From Lachnospiraceae bacterium (GTDB lineage Bacteria; Bacillota; Clostridia; Lachnospirales; Lachnospiraceae), in NCBI GenBank assembly GCA_900766925.1, contig CAAFXG010000385.1, positions 1 to 7,809 on the forward strand: a stretch of DNA of 7,809 nucleotides. The letters run 5' to 3'. The notes under the pieces are model-generated. The model saw only the letters and a list, made by a program, of their open reading frames with translations, did no database searches and was not told the DNA's origin. Position 1 is the stretch's first letter. Each line of letters begins with the position of its first letter. This document shows positions 1 to 5,955 of the stretch, one piece after another. Position numbers and translations under genes: made by a program.

Positions 1-18
1 ACGACGCTCTTCCGATCT
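1..18 (+). other. Illumina sequencing adapter remnant (artefact)
   Basis: These 18 bases, ACGACGCTCTTCCGATCT, are identical to the 3' end of the standard Illumina TruSeq/universal read-1 adapter. They sit exactly at the first base of the window, as expected for an untrimmed read at a contig end. Native sequence starts at about position 19. The adapter happens to stay open in the frame of the following lrgB-like gene, so an automatic gene caller could translate it as extra residues (RRSSD...), which would be wrong. Confidence 0.95.
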
Positions 19-19
19 T

Positions 20-370
20 GTTTTATTTGGTCTGTCTCATGAAGAATATATAACCTTTTTGCCAAAATCAATTACAACAGCAATCGGAATGGGAGTTTCA
101 CAGGAGCTCGGAGGGTACGTTCCTATTACAGTTGCTGTTATAATTATTACAGGTGTTCTTGGAAATATTATTGCAGAAATGGTTTTTAAGCTTTTTCACA
201 TTGAAGAGAGTATTGCCAAAGGAATAGGAGCGGGAACGTCTGCTCATGCAATTGGAACTGCAAAGGCAATGGAGCTTGGTGAGGTTGAAGGAGCCATGAG
301 CAGCCTTTCCATAGTTGTAGCTGGTTTATTTACGGTAATAGGTGCTACAATATTCTCGTATTTTATGTGA
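20..370 (+). CDS. lrgB: LrgB/CidB family membrane protein, 3' part only
   Basis: This is the C-terminal 116 codons of an integral membrane protein; the 5' half is lost at the contig end. The family is usually about 225-235 residues long. The reading frame is open from the adapter junction (VLFGLSHEEYITF, then LPKSITTAIGMGVSQELGG), so the TTG at 59 is an internal leucine and not a start. Family hallmarks visible are the LPKS(I/V)TT motif, the segment AKGIGAGTSAHAIGTAKAME, and the following GEVEGAMSSLS. Two hydrophobic segments are clear (VPITVAVIIITGVLGNIIAE and the C-terminal LSIVVAGLFTVIGATIFSYF). LrgB partners the holin-like LrgA; these pairs are linked to murein hydrolase control and autolysis, and in Bacillus subtilis the related PftAB pair moves pyruvate. 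An lrgA gene would be expected just upstream, outside this window. The family call is firm; the transported substrate is not known here. Confidence 0.9.
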   Translation, partial: VLFGLSHEEYITFLPKSITTAIGMGVSQELGGYVPITVAVIIITGVLGNIIAEMVFKLFHIEESIAKGIGAGTSAHAIGTAKAMELGEVEGAMSSLSIVVAGLFTVIGATIFSYFM

Positions 371-400
371 TTTTAATTCATGGGTATAACTTTTTAAACA

Positions 401-406
401 AAGGAG
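401..406 (+). promoter_or_regulatory. Ribosome binding site that decides the HAD gene start
   Basis: AAGGAG lies 9 nt before the ATG at 416. The frame is also open from a TTG at 410, but that codon would be only 3 nt from this site, too close for initiation. The ATG at 416 is therefore preferred, giving a protein that starts MKYKLVIFDMDGT, the usual beginning for this family. Confidence 0.8.
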
Positions 407-415
407 TGTTTGTAT

Positions 416-1063
416 ATGAAATATAAGCTTGTAATTTTTGACATGGATGGGACAATTCTTAATACATTGACGGATATTAAAAACTGTATAAATTATGCTC
501 TGGTACAAGCAGGTTTTCCGGAAAGAAGCTTGGAAGAGGTAAGAAAATTTGTTGGTAATGGTTTGCATAAATTGGTTGAGCGGGCTGTTCCCGAGGGAAC
601 AGACAATGCAAAAATTGAAAATGTTTTTTCGATTCTTTTAGAATATTATAAGTTGCATTGCTCTGATAATACGAAGCCTTATGATGGAATTCCTGAGCTG
701 ATTAAAGAATTAAGGGTAATGGGTTATAAGACTGCTGTTGTTTCCAATAAAGCAGATTTTGCGGTTAAGGATTTAGTTGATACTTTTTTTGAGGGCTTAT
801 TTGACATATCAGTTGGTGACAGGGAGGGAATTAATAAGAAGCCTGCACCGGACTCTGTATATGAGGTATTGAGAATGCTTAATATAGAAAAGGAAAATGC
901 TGTATATATAGGCGACTCCGAGGTAGATGTTGCAACTGCATCCAATGCAGGAATTGATAGTATAATAGTTGAATGGGGATTTAGAGACAGGGAGTTTTTG
1001 GAAAAACAGGGCGCAAAGGTGTTTGTAAATACGACAAAACAACTGATTGATTTACTAAGATAA
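416..1063 (+). CDS. HAD-superfamily hydrolase, phosphoglycolate phosphatase-like
   Basis: This is a 215-residue soluble phosphatase of the HAD superfamily, resembling Gph/PpaX-type enzymes. All four HAD motifs are present: motif I DMDGT (residues 9-13, nucleophile D9 and acid/base D11), motif II VVSNK (S110), motif III KKPAPD (K141/K142) and motif IV GDSEVD (166-171). About 95 residues between motifs I and II form a helical C1 cap, including FVGNGL (45-50), which is typical of phosphoglycolate phosphatases. Such enzymes dephosphorylate 2-phosphoglycolate or other small phosphorylated metabolites, often as housekeeping or damage repair; the substrate cannot be read from sequence, because PpaX (pyrophosphatase for HPr-Ser-P) and beta-phosphoglucomutase-like relatives share the motifs. 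The gene starts 45 bp after lrgB on the same strand and may be co-transcribed with it. Length and ends are normal. Confidence 0.9.
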   Translation: MKYKLVIFDMDGTILNTLTDIKNCINYALVQAGFPERSLEEVRKFVGNGLHKLVERAVPEGTDNAKIENVFSILLEYYKLHCSDNTKPYDGIPELIKELRVMGYKTAVVSNKADFAVKDLVDTFFEGLFDISVGDREGINKKPAPDSVYEVLRMLNIEKENAVYIGDSEVDVATASNAGIDSIIVEWGFRDREFLEKQGAKVFVNTTKQLIDLLR

Positions 1064-1136
1064 CAGAGAAAAGTAAAAATAAAATAAGCTTTTAGAGTTA
1101 TTTGCAATATAAAATGTTTAATTCTTAGTTTAAGTA

Positions 1137-1145
1137 TGATACAAT
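1137..1145 (+). promoter_or_regulatory. Likely extended -10 promoter of the signalling cluster
   Basis: TGATACAAT fits the extended -10 pattern TGn-TATAAT with one mismatch in the hexamer (TACAAT, 1140-1145). A weak -35, TTTAAT at 1117-1122, lies 17 bp upstream. Transcription would begin near 1151-1153, giving a leader of about 65 nt before the two-receiver gene. It sits in the only long gap between complete genes (1064-1217), which suggests that the unit of genes 3-6 starts here. This is a motif call in AT-rich DNA and has not been tested. Confidence 0.5.
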
Positions 1146-1202
1146 ATACCTTGGATAATTATAGTTGAGGCAGGATATTTCAATCTGAGGATACATTTAT
1201 TT

Positions 1203-1208
1203 GAGAGG
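1203..1208 (+). promoter_or_regulatory. Ribosome binding site of the two-receiver gene
   Basis: GAGAGG is a partial match to AGGAGG and lies 9 nt before the ATG at 1218. It supports that start, which also places a hydrophobic beta strand (KTVLLIG) at the N-terminus, as usual for receiver folds. Confidence 0.6.
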
Positions 1209-1217
1209 TTTGATTTA

Positions 1218-1964
1218 ATGAAAACAGTTTTATTAATAGGCAAATTCTGCCAGGCTCTCCAAAATATAATAGAAGCTTTGCACGATGACTTTCAGGTCAA
1301 AATATGTTTAGACAATATTGAACAGGTGAAGGTTATTTCAGAAATGAACAAGCCGGATATGGCTGTTTTATGTCTTGGCTCTATTGATGGCAAATGTGAG
1401 GAGTTTTTTAGATATTTTTATAATATGTCCCCCTCTGTTCCGGTTCTTTCAATTGGTACAAAGGAAGAATGTGATATATATAATGAATACTATGATGACC
1501 GGAATATTGTAAAGCTGTATCGCCCGTTTATAAAAACTGAGCTGTTATATTTATGTAATCGTATTATTTTTGGAGAAGACTATCTAAATAATTTGGATAA
1601 TAACAGAAAAACTGTAATGATTATTGATGACAGTCCGATAATGTTAAGAAGCATAAGACAGCTGATTTCTAAAGAATACAAGGTAATAGCTGCAACATCA
1701 GGAACTCAGGCCATGAAAATTCTGGCAGATAAGACTCCTGACCTTATCTTACTCGATTATGAAATGCCGGGTATGGATGGAAAACAGGTCTTTAAACAGT
1801 TTCAATTATATGAAAGACTTAAGAATATACCGGTAATCTTTCTTACAGCGGTTAATGACAGGGAAACAACAATGTCTATTCTTGAGCTTTGTCCTGCCGG
1901 CTTCATTTTGAAGCCTCCTGATAAAGCCAAATTATTTGAAGTTATAGAAAAAAATCTTTCGTAA
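1218..1964 (+). CDS. Two-receiver response regulator: degenerate REC plus intact REC, no output domain
   Basis: This is a 248-residue cytoplasmic protein made of two CheY-like domains. The C-terminal domain (about 132-248) is complete: acidic pair D137/D138 (MIIDDSP), phosphoacceptor D180 (LILLDYEMPGMDG), T210 (IFLTA) and K232-P (FILKPP). The N-terminal domain (about 1-118) has the same order of strands but has lost the active site. VLLIGKF carries no acidic pair, cysteine 52 (PDMAVLCLGS) stands where the phosphorylated aspartate should be, and R102 (KLYRPF) replaces the lysine. It is thus probably a pseudo-receiver used for binding. There is no DNA-binding, GGDEF or other effector domain, so the output must go through a partner protein. 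The gene lies 42 bp upstream of a hybrid kinase ending in an Hpt domain, the natural phosphodonor for D180. That pairing is inferred from position. The exact partner and output are unknown. Confidence 0.85.
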   Translation: MKTVLLIGKFCQALQNIIEALHDDFQVKICLDNIEQVKVISEMNKPDMAVLCLGSIDGKCEEFFRYFYNMSPSVPVLSIGTKEECDIYNEYYDDRNIVKLYRPFIKTELLYLCNRIIFGEDYLNNLDNNRKTVMIIDDSPIMLRSIRQLISKEYKVIAATSGTQAMKILADKTPDLILLDYEMPGMDGKQVFKQFQLYERLKNIPVIFLTAVNDRETTMSILELCPAGFILKPPDKAKLFEVIEKNLS

Positions 1965-2006
1965 CGTTGTATTTGCCTGATAAATAATAATTGGAGATAG
2001 TAACAT

Positions 2007-5000
2007 ATGAAATATATTAAAGCTGTTTTTGCAATATTTTCACTTATTATTATGGGTTATTTTATTATAGGTGAAATTGCACTTCCTGCGGATAGCCCGG
2101 ATCTTGGATATTTATGCTATGAGCTTGATACAGATTGGGCAAGAGTAAATGAAGATGGCTCAAAAACTGCCATAGATTTTCCGGGAAGGCTGGATGCAGA
2201 ACCAAATGAATTAATTGTTATTGAAACACGCTTGCCGGATAAGTTTACTGACGGTACAAGCTGCCTTTGCTTTAAGAGCGGAAAACAGGATATGAATATA
2301 TATTTTCATGGTGAATTGAGGTATACATATTCAACAAAGGATACCAGACTATTTGGTAAAACCAGTGCTGTTGCATATATAATGGTTCCTGTGACAGAGG
2401 CAGATTGTGGTAAGCTTCTACGATTAAGCCTGCAGACAGATTCATCGTATACCGGAATGCTGTATACTGTTTATGCTGGTACAGGTCTGGGTATCTGGCA
2501 TAGATTTATTACCCTGTATGGTGGTGAATTAATCGTAGCGGTTGTAACACTTGTCCTTGGTATTTTAAGTATTTTGGGCAGTGTGGCACTTGGAATTATT
2601 TATAAGAGAAAGGTTCCTCTGGTATATCTTGGCTTTGGTGTTTCATTTGCCGCTGTGTGGGTAATTGTTAATTCCATATTCAGACAAATTATTTTCCCGG
2701 GAATATCAGTGATAAATGATATGGCATTCCTGCTTATAATGATTTTGCCATTTCCTTTTTTGATTTATATGAACGAACTTCAAAAGGAAAGATATAAACC
2801 GGTATATTTAGCTGCCGGAGCGTTGGTTACGGTAAATTTTTTGGTTTGTCTGCTGTTTCATATTACAGAATTCATGGACTTTGCCTATACAATTAAGTAC
2901 ATGGCATTTGCGTGTGTTTTAGCAATTTTATTAATATCTGTAACAATGATTATTGATATAATAAAGCATAGGGTAGATGAGTATAAATTTGTTGTAATAG
3001 GTATATTAGGCGCTTTTTTGTCGGCTATAATACAAATTCTTACATATTTCAGACGTTCAAGTGTATTTAGTGGTGCTACTATAGCAGTTGGACTTACTGT
3101 TTTATTGATTTTTTCCGTTATAAACACAATAAAAGATATTTTTTTCCTTGAAAAAGAAAAGCAGGAGGCAATATATGCCAGCGAGGCTAAGGGTAAATTC
3201 CTTGCAAATATGTCTCACGAAATAAGAACGCCTATTAATGCCGTGCTGGGAATGGATGCAATGATTTTGAGGGAAAGCACTGAAACGGCAATAAGAGAGT
3301 ATGCAATGGATATAAAGAATGCCGGACAGAGTCTGCTCTCTCTTATAAATGATATTCTTGATTTTTCTAAAATAGAATCAGGTAAAATGGAGCTTGTACC
3401 AATTGAATATGATTTTAGCAGTATGATTCATGATATAATTAACATGATAAGGCTTAAGGCAGAAAGCAAAAATTTGTATGTCAGACTTGAGCTTGATGAA
3501 AATCTTCCGTCAAGATTGTTTGGAGACGATATACGTATTAGACAAATCCTTATTAATCTGTTAAATAATGCTGTCAAATATACAAATGATGGTGGGGTAA
3601 TACTCAGCGTAACAGGTGATATTGATGATGAAAATGTAACATTACATTTCATGGTTAAGGATACCGGAATTGGAATTAAACAGGCTGATATAGAAAAACT
3701 TTTTATTGAATTCGAGAGAATAGAAGAAAAAAGAAATCGTGATGTTGAAGGTACGGGACTTGGGATGAATATTACTATTTCATTGCTTGAGCTTATGGAA
3801 AGTAAGCTTAAGGTTGAAAGCGTATATGGAAGCGGTTCGTGCTTTTCGTTTGATTTAAAACAGAAAATTATAAATAAAGAGCCTATCGGAGATTTGGTAG
3901 TAAGAATAAAGGAACAGGCTGAAAAATATGAATATAAGGTTAAATTTACCGCACCTGATGCAAAGGTACTTGTTGTTGATGATAATGCAATTAACAGAAA
4001 GGTGTTTCGCAATCTTTTAAAGGAAACTAAGGTTCAGATAGATGAGGCTGCCAGTGGCTTTGAATGTCTGTCTATGGTTAGTGATTATGAATATAATATT
4101 ATTTTCATGGATCATATGATGCCTGAGATGGATGGAATTGAGACCCTGCAAAAGCTTAAACTTGCAGAGAACAACAAGAGTAAAAATGCAGTTGTGATAG
4201 CACTTACGGCAAATGCCGTAGCCGGTGCAAGGGAAATGTACCTTAAGGCAGGATTTGATGATTTTCTTACAAAACCTATTGTGACGGAAAAGCTTGAAAA
4301 TGCAATTTCAAACTATCTGCCTGATAAGCTGATTGAAAAAATAAAAGTAAATGATAATCCGGACAACAATAAGGATAGCATTGAAGAAGAGGTTTATGAA
4401 TTTTCGGGAGATAAAGATGAAATATTGAGTGGTATTTCCGAGCTTAACATAAAATACGCTAAAATGTTTAACCCGGATATTGACTTTTTATTTTCAATTG
4501 TCTGTGAATTTTATAAGTCGATTGATAGCGAGGCGTATGAATTGGAGCAGTATTATAATGAATTACTGAGCTATAGGGATATGATTTTTGATGATAATAT
4601 TCCTGCTGAATTATCTGAGTCGTTAAGGCAGTACAGGGTAAAGGTTCATGCGATGAAATCATCATCAGCTTTGATTGGGGCTATGTCTTTAAGTGGTGTT
4701 GCAAGGCTTCTTGAATATGCAGCTAATGATTGCAAAGTGCAGACAATTTATGCTGTCACACCGGTTTTCCTTGAAGAATGGAGACGATATAAGGATGTCC
4801 TTTGCGTATGCATGGTTAAAAAGGAGAGCGAAAAGGTTGCTTATGTTCCTGAGATATTTGTCACATATATAGATAAGCTGATAAATGCCATAAATGATAT
4901 GGATATTGAACAGTCGGATGAAATAATGAAGGCGATAAACGAATTTGACTATCCGGTAAATCTAAAAAAGCTGATTGAACAGTTAGAAATGGCGGTAACT

Positions 5001-5057
5001 AATCTGGATACGGATTCTGTTTGCCTGTATTGTGAAAGAATAAAAAATTTACTCTAA
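2007..5057 (+). CDS. 7TM hybrid sensor histidine kinase with receiver and Hpt domains
   Basis: This 1016-residue membrane protein is a complete phosphorelay sensor. In order: N-terminal anchor (about 5-24); extracytoplasmic beta-rich domain (about 27-168); seven hydrophobic segments (about 174-198, 204-226, 237-255, 264-287, 295-318, 326-347 and 355-374), resembling the 7TMR-DISM family; signalling helix (375-395); HisKA with H404 in MSHEIRTPINAVLG; HATPase with N-box NLLNNAVKYT (517-526), G1 DTGIGI (552-557) and G2 GTGLGM (582-587); receiver with D658/D659, phosphoacceptor D702 (MDHMMPEMDG), T734 and K756; and C-terminal Hpt with H881 (VHAMKSSSALIGA). All catalytic residues are intact, so a relay H404 to D702 to H881 and on to an outside receiver is expected. 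The upstream two-receiver protein is the obvious candidate. GGAG at 1993-1996 supports the ATG. The ligand is unknown; the outer domain resembles carbohydrate-binding or jelly-roll folds only loosely. Confidence 0.93.
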   Translation: MKYIKAVFAIFSLIIMGYFIIGEIALPADSPDLGYLCYELDTDWARVNEDGSKTAIDFPGRLDAEPNELIVIETRLPDKFTDGTSCLCFKSGKQDMNIYFHGELRYTYSTKDTRLFGKTSAVAYIMVPVTEADCGKLLRLSLQTDSSYTGMLYTVYAGTGLGIWHRFITLYGGELIVAVVTLVLGILSILGSVALGIIYKRKVPLVYLGFGVSFAAVWVIVNSIFRQIIFPGISVINDMAFLLIMILPFPFLIYMNELQKERYKPVYLAAGALVTVNFLVCLLFHITEFMDFAYTIKYMAFACVLAILLISVTMIIDIIKHRVDEYKFVVIGILGAFLSAIIQILTYFRRSSVFSGATIAVGLTVLLIFSVINTIKDIFFLEKEKQEAIYASEAKGKFLANMSHEIRTPINAVLGMDAMILRESTETAIREYAMDIKNAGQSLLSLINDILDFSKIESGKMELVPIEYDFSSMIHDIINMIRLKAESKNLYVRLELDENLPSRLFGDDIRIRQILINLLNNAVKYTNDGGVILSVTGDIDDENVTLHFMVKDTGIGIKQADIEKLFIEFERIEEKRNRDVEGTGLGMNITISLLELMESKLKVESVYGSGSCFSFDLKQKIINKEPIGDLVVRIKEQAEKYEYKVKFTAPDAKVLVVDDNAINRKVFRNLLKETKVQIDEAASGFECLSMVSDYEYNIIFMDHMMPEMDGIETLQKLKLAENNKSKNAVVIALTANAVAGAREMYLKAGFDDFLTKPIVTEKLENAISNYLPDKLIEKIKVNDNPDNNKDSIEEEVYEFSGDKDEILSGISELNIKYAKMFNPDIDFLFSIVCEFYKSIDSEAYELEQYYNELLSYRDMIFDDNIPAELSESLRQYRVKVHAMKSSSALIGAMSLSGVARLLEYAANDCKVQTIYAVTPVFLEEWRRYKDVLCVCMVKKESEKVAYVPEIFVTYIDKLINAINDMDIEQSDEIMKAINEFDYPVNLKKLIEQLEMAVTNLDTDSVCLYCERIKNLL

Positions 5058-5071
5058 ATTACGTTTAGTAT

Positions 5072-5076
5072 GGAGG
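5072..5076 (+). promoter_or_regulatory. Strong ribosome binding site of the CPBP protease gene
   Basis: GGAGG lies 7 nt before the ATG at 5084, an optimal spacing. It fixes the start and suggests good translation from the shared transcript. Confidence 0.75.
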
Positions 5077-5083
5077 AATAAGC

Positions 5084-5911
5084 ATGAAAATTAGAAATAA
5101 GGCTTTTGGTGTCATTACATGTATGTTAATTGCCTTTCTATATATTGTGATTCTTAAGGCACTTGGATATGCTGAGTATAAATTGTTTCATTCGTCTGAG
5201 TATTACTCTTTGTCAGGTGTGTTGGTACAATGTCTTGCAACGGCTGTTATATTTATTCCGCTTATTCTTTATAAAAAGATAAATGTATTAAAGAGAATGC
5301 GCGTCAGTATATGGAGAGGCTTAGGTGTTGCAGGCTTTTATACTTTTTGTATGTTGCTCCTTGTTTACACGGCTTTTCAACAGGTTGTCGTAAATTATGC
5401 TCTTGGTAAGTCATTTTTGCCTGTATATAAGATATTATTGTTTGCATTATCCATGATTCTGGTTGGCCTATCGGAAGAATTATTGTTTAGAGGGGTTATA
5501 TACAATGTATTATCTGATTTTTTCGGTAGGGATACGAGAAAGGGTGTCATCTTAACCGTGCTTTGGTCGGGCTTTATTTTTGGAAGTGTCCATATTACAA
5601 ATTATTTTTCAGGGGTATCCCTGTCCGGAGCATATTTTCAGTCTGTTGCCGCAATTGGTATTGGGTGTTATTTTGGGGCAATATATGCAAGAACTGATAA
5701 TCTGTGGGTTTTAGTTATTTTACATGCATTAAATGATATGGCATTAGATGTTGAGGGTGGACTGTTCGGAATTGGAACAATTGCTGACAGTGTTTCTGCA
5801 TATGGACCCACAACATATATAACACTTATATTATACCTTGGACTTGCGATGTTTTTACTTCGAAAAAAGAAAAGCAATGAATATATTAGTGAATCATATG
5901 GACAGGAGTGA
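5084..5911 (+). CDS. CPBP (CAAX/Abi) family intramembrane metalloprotease
   Basis: This is a 275-residue polytopic membrane protein with the three conserved CPBP glutamate-protease motifs: EELLFRG (E131, E132, R136), FIFGSVH ending in H170, and HALND (H214, N217). These residues line the active site in Rce1-type CAAX proteases and their bacterial relatives. Hydrophobic segments are visible at about 8-27, 44-62, 80-100, 114-130, 155-168, 186-200, 206-220 and 243-259, and the tail is short and charged (RKKKSNEYISES...). Bacterial members act in bacteriocin self-immunity, processing of peptides, or cleavage of membrane regulators; none of these roles can be assigned from the sequence. The gene begins 26 bp after the kinase and ends 44 bp before the diguanylate cyclase. 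Lying between two membrane sensors, it could act on one of them, but this is speculation. No bacteriocin precursor gene was seen nearby. The family call is firm. Confidence 0.9.
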   Translation: MKIRNKAFGVITCMLIAFLYIVILKALGYAEYKLFHSSEYYSLSGVLVQCLATAVIFIPLILYKKINVLKRMRVSIWRGLGVAGFYTFCMLLLVYTAFQQVVVNYALGKSFLPVYKILLFALSMILVGLSEELLFRGVIYNVLSDFFGRDTRKGVILTVLWSGFIFGSVHITNYFSGVSLSGAYFQSVAAIGIGCYFGAIYARTDNLWVLVILHALNDMALDVEGGLFGIGTIADSVSAYGPTTYITLILYLGLAMFLLRKKKSNEYISESYGQE

Positions 5912-5928
5912 TAGCAGAGTTATATAAT
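5899..5928 (+). promoter_or_regulatory. Probable sigma-A promoter for the diguanylate cyclase gene
   Basis: TGGACA (5899-5904, five of six matches to TTGACA) is followed after 18 bp by a perfect TATAAT (5923-5928). Transcription would begin near 5934-5936, about 20 nt before the ATG at 5956. The -35 box lies inside the last codons of the CPBP gene. It is the best promoter match seen in the window and would let the cyclase, and possibly the metY-like gene, be expressed apart from the kinase unit. The AT-rich background makes a chance TATAAT possible, but the paired -35 strengthens the call. Confidence 0.6.
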
Positions 5929-5955
5929 ATATTTTAAATATTTTGGGGGATACAT

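Larger units (their letters stand above)
1064..1217. other. Intergenic region before the signalling cluster
   Basis: This 154-bp AT-rich gap separates the HAD hydrolase from the two-receiver gene. It holds the likely extended -10 promoter (1137-1145) and the ribosome binding site (1203-1208). No G+C-rich hairpin followed by a T-run is visible, so no intrinsic terminator for the HAD gene can be claimed. No tRNA, riboswitch-like structure or small coding frame with a proper start was recognised. Confidence 0.6.

Noticed and set aside
59..61. TTG at 59 as the start of a 103-residue protein
   Set aside because: It is the leucine of the conserved LPKS motif. The frame is open upstream to the adapter with family-like residues, so the gene is truncated, not short.
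381..390. TATAAC at 385-390 as a promoter for the HAD gene
   Set aside because: The -35 region (TTTATG at 362-367) is poor, there is no TGn extension, and the gap to lrgB is short. Read-through from lrgB is at least as likely.
724..1107. Minus-strand open frames opposite the HAD gene, and similar ones at 326-568, 2885-3127, 3428-4012, 4468-4665, 5668-5877 and 7072-7323
   Set aside because: They lie opposite well-supported genes, have no recognisable family motifs and carry low-complexity, Ser/Ile-rich translations typical of antisense shadows.
1064..1110. Possible terminator after the HAD gene
   Set aside because: Only very AT-rich, imperfect inverted repeats (around AAGCTT) are present, with no G+C stem and no T-run after it.
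1146..1217. Riboswitch (for example c-di-GMP-sensing) in the leader of the two-receiver gene
   Set aside because: The leader is about 65 nt and AT-rich. None of the conserved c-di-GMP-I or -II core motifs or supporting stems could be recognised.
4647..5057. Cysteine pairs (VLCVC at 932-935 and CLYC at 1006-1009) at the end of the kinase as a metal or redox site
   Set aside because: They are two isolated pairs in a helical Hpt tail with no matching ligands or known family precedent, too little to claim a site.
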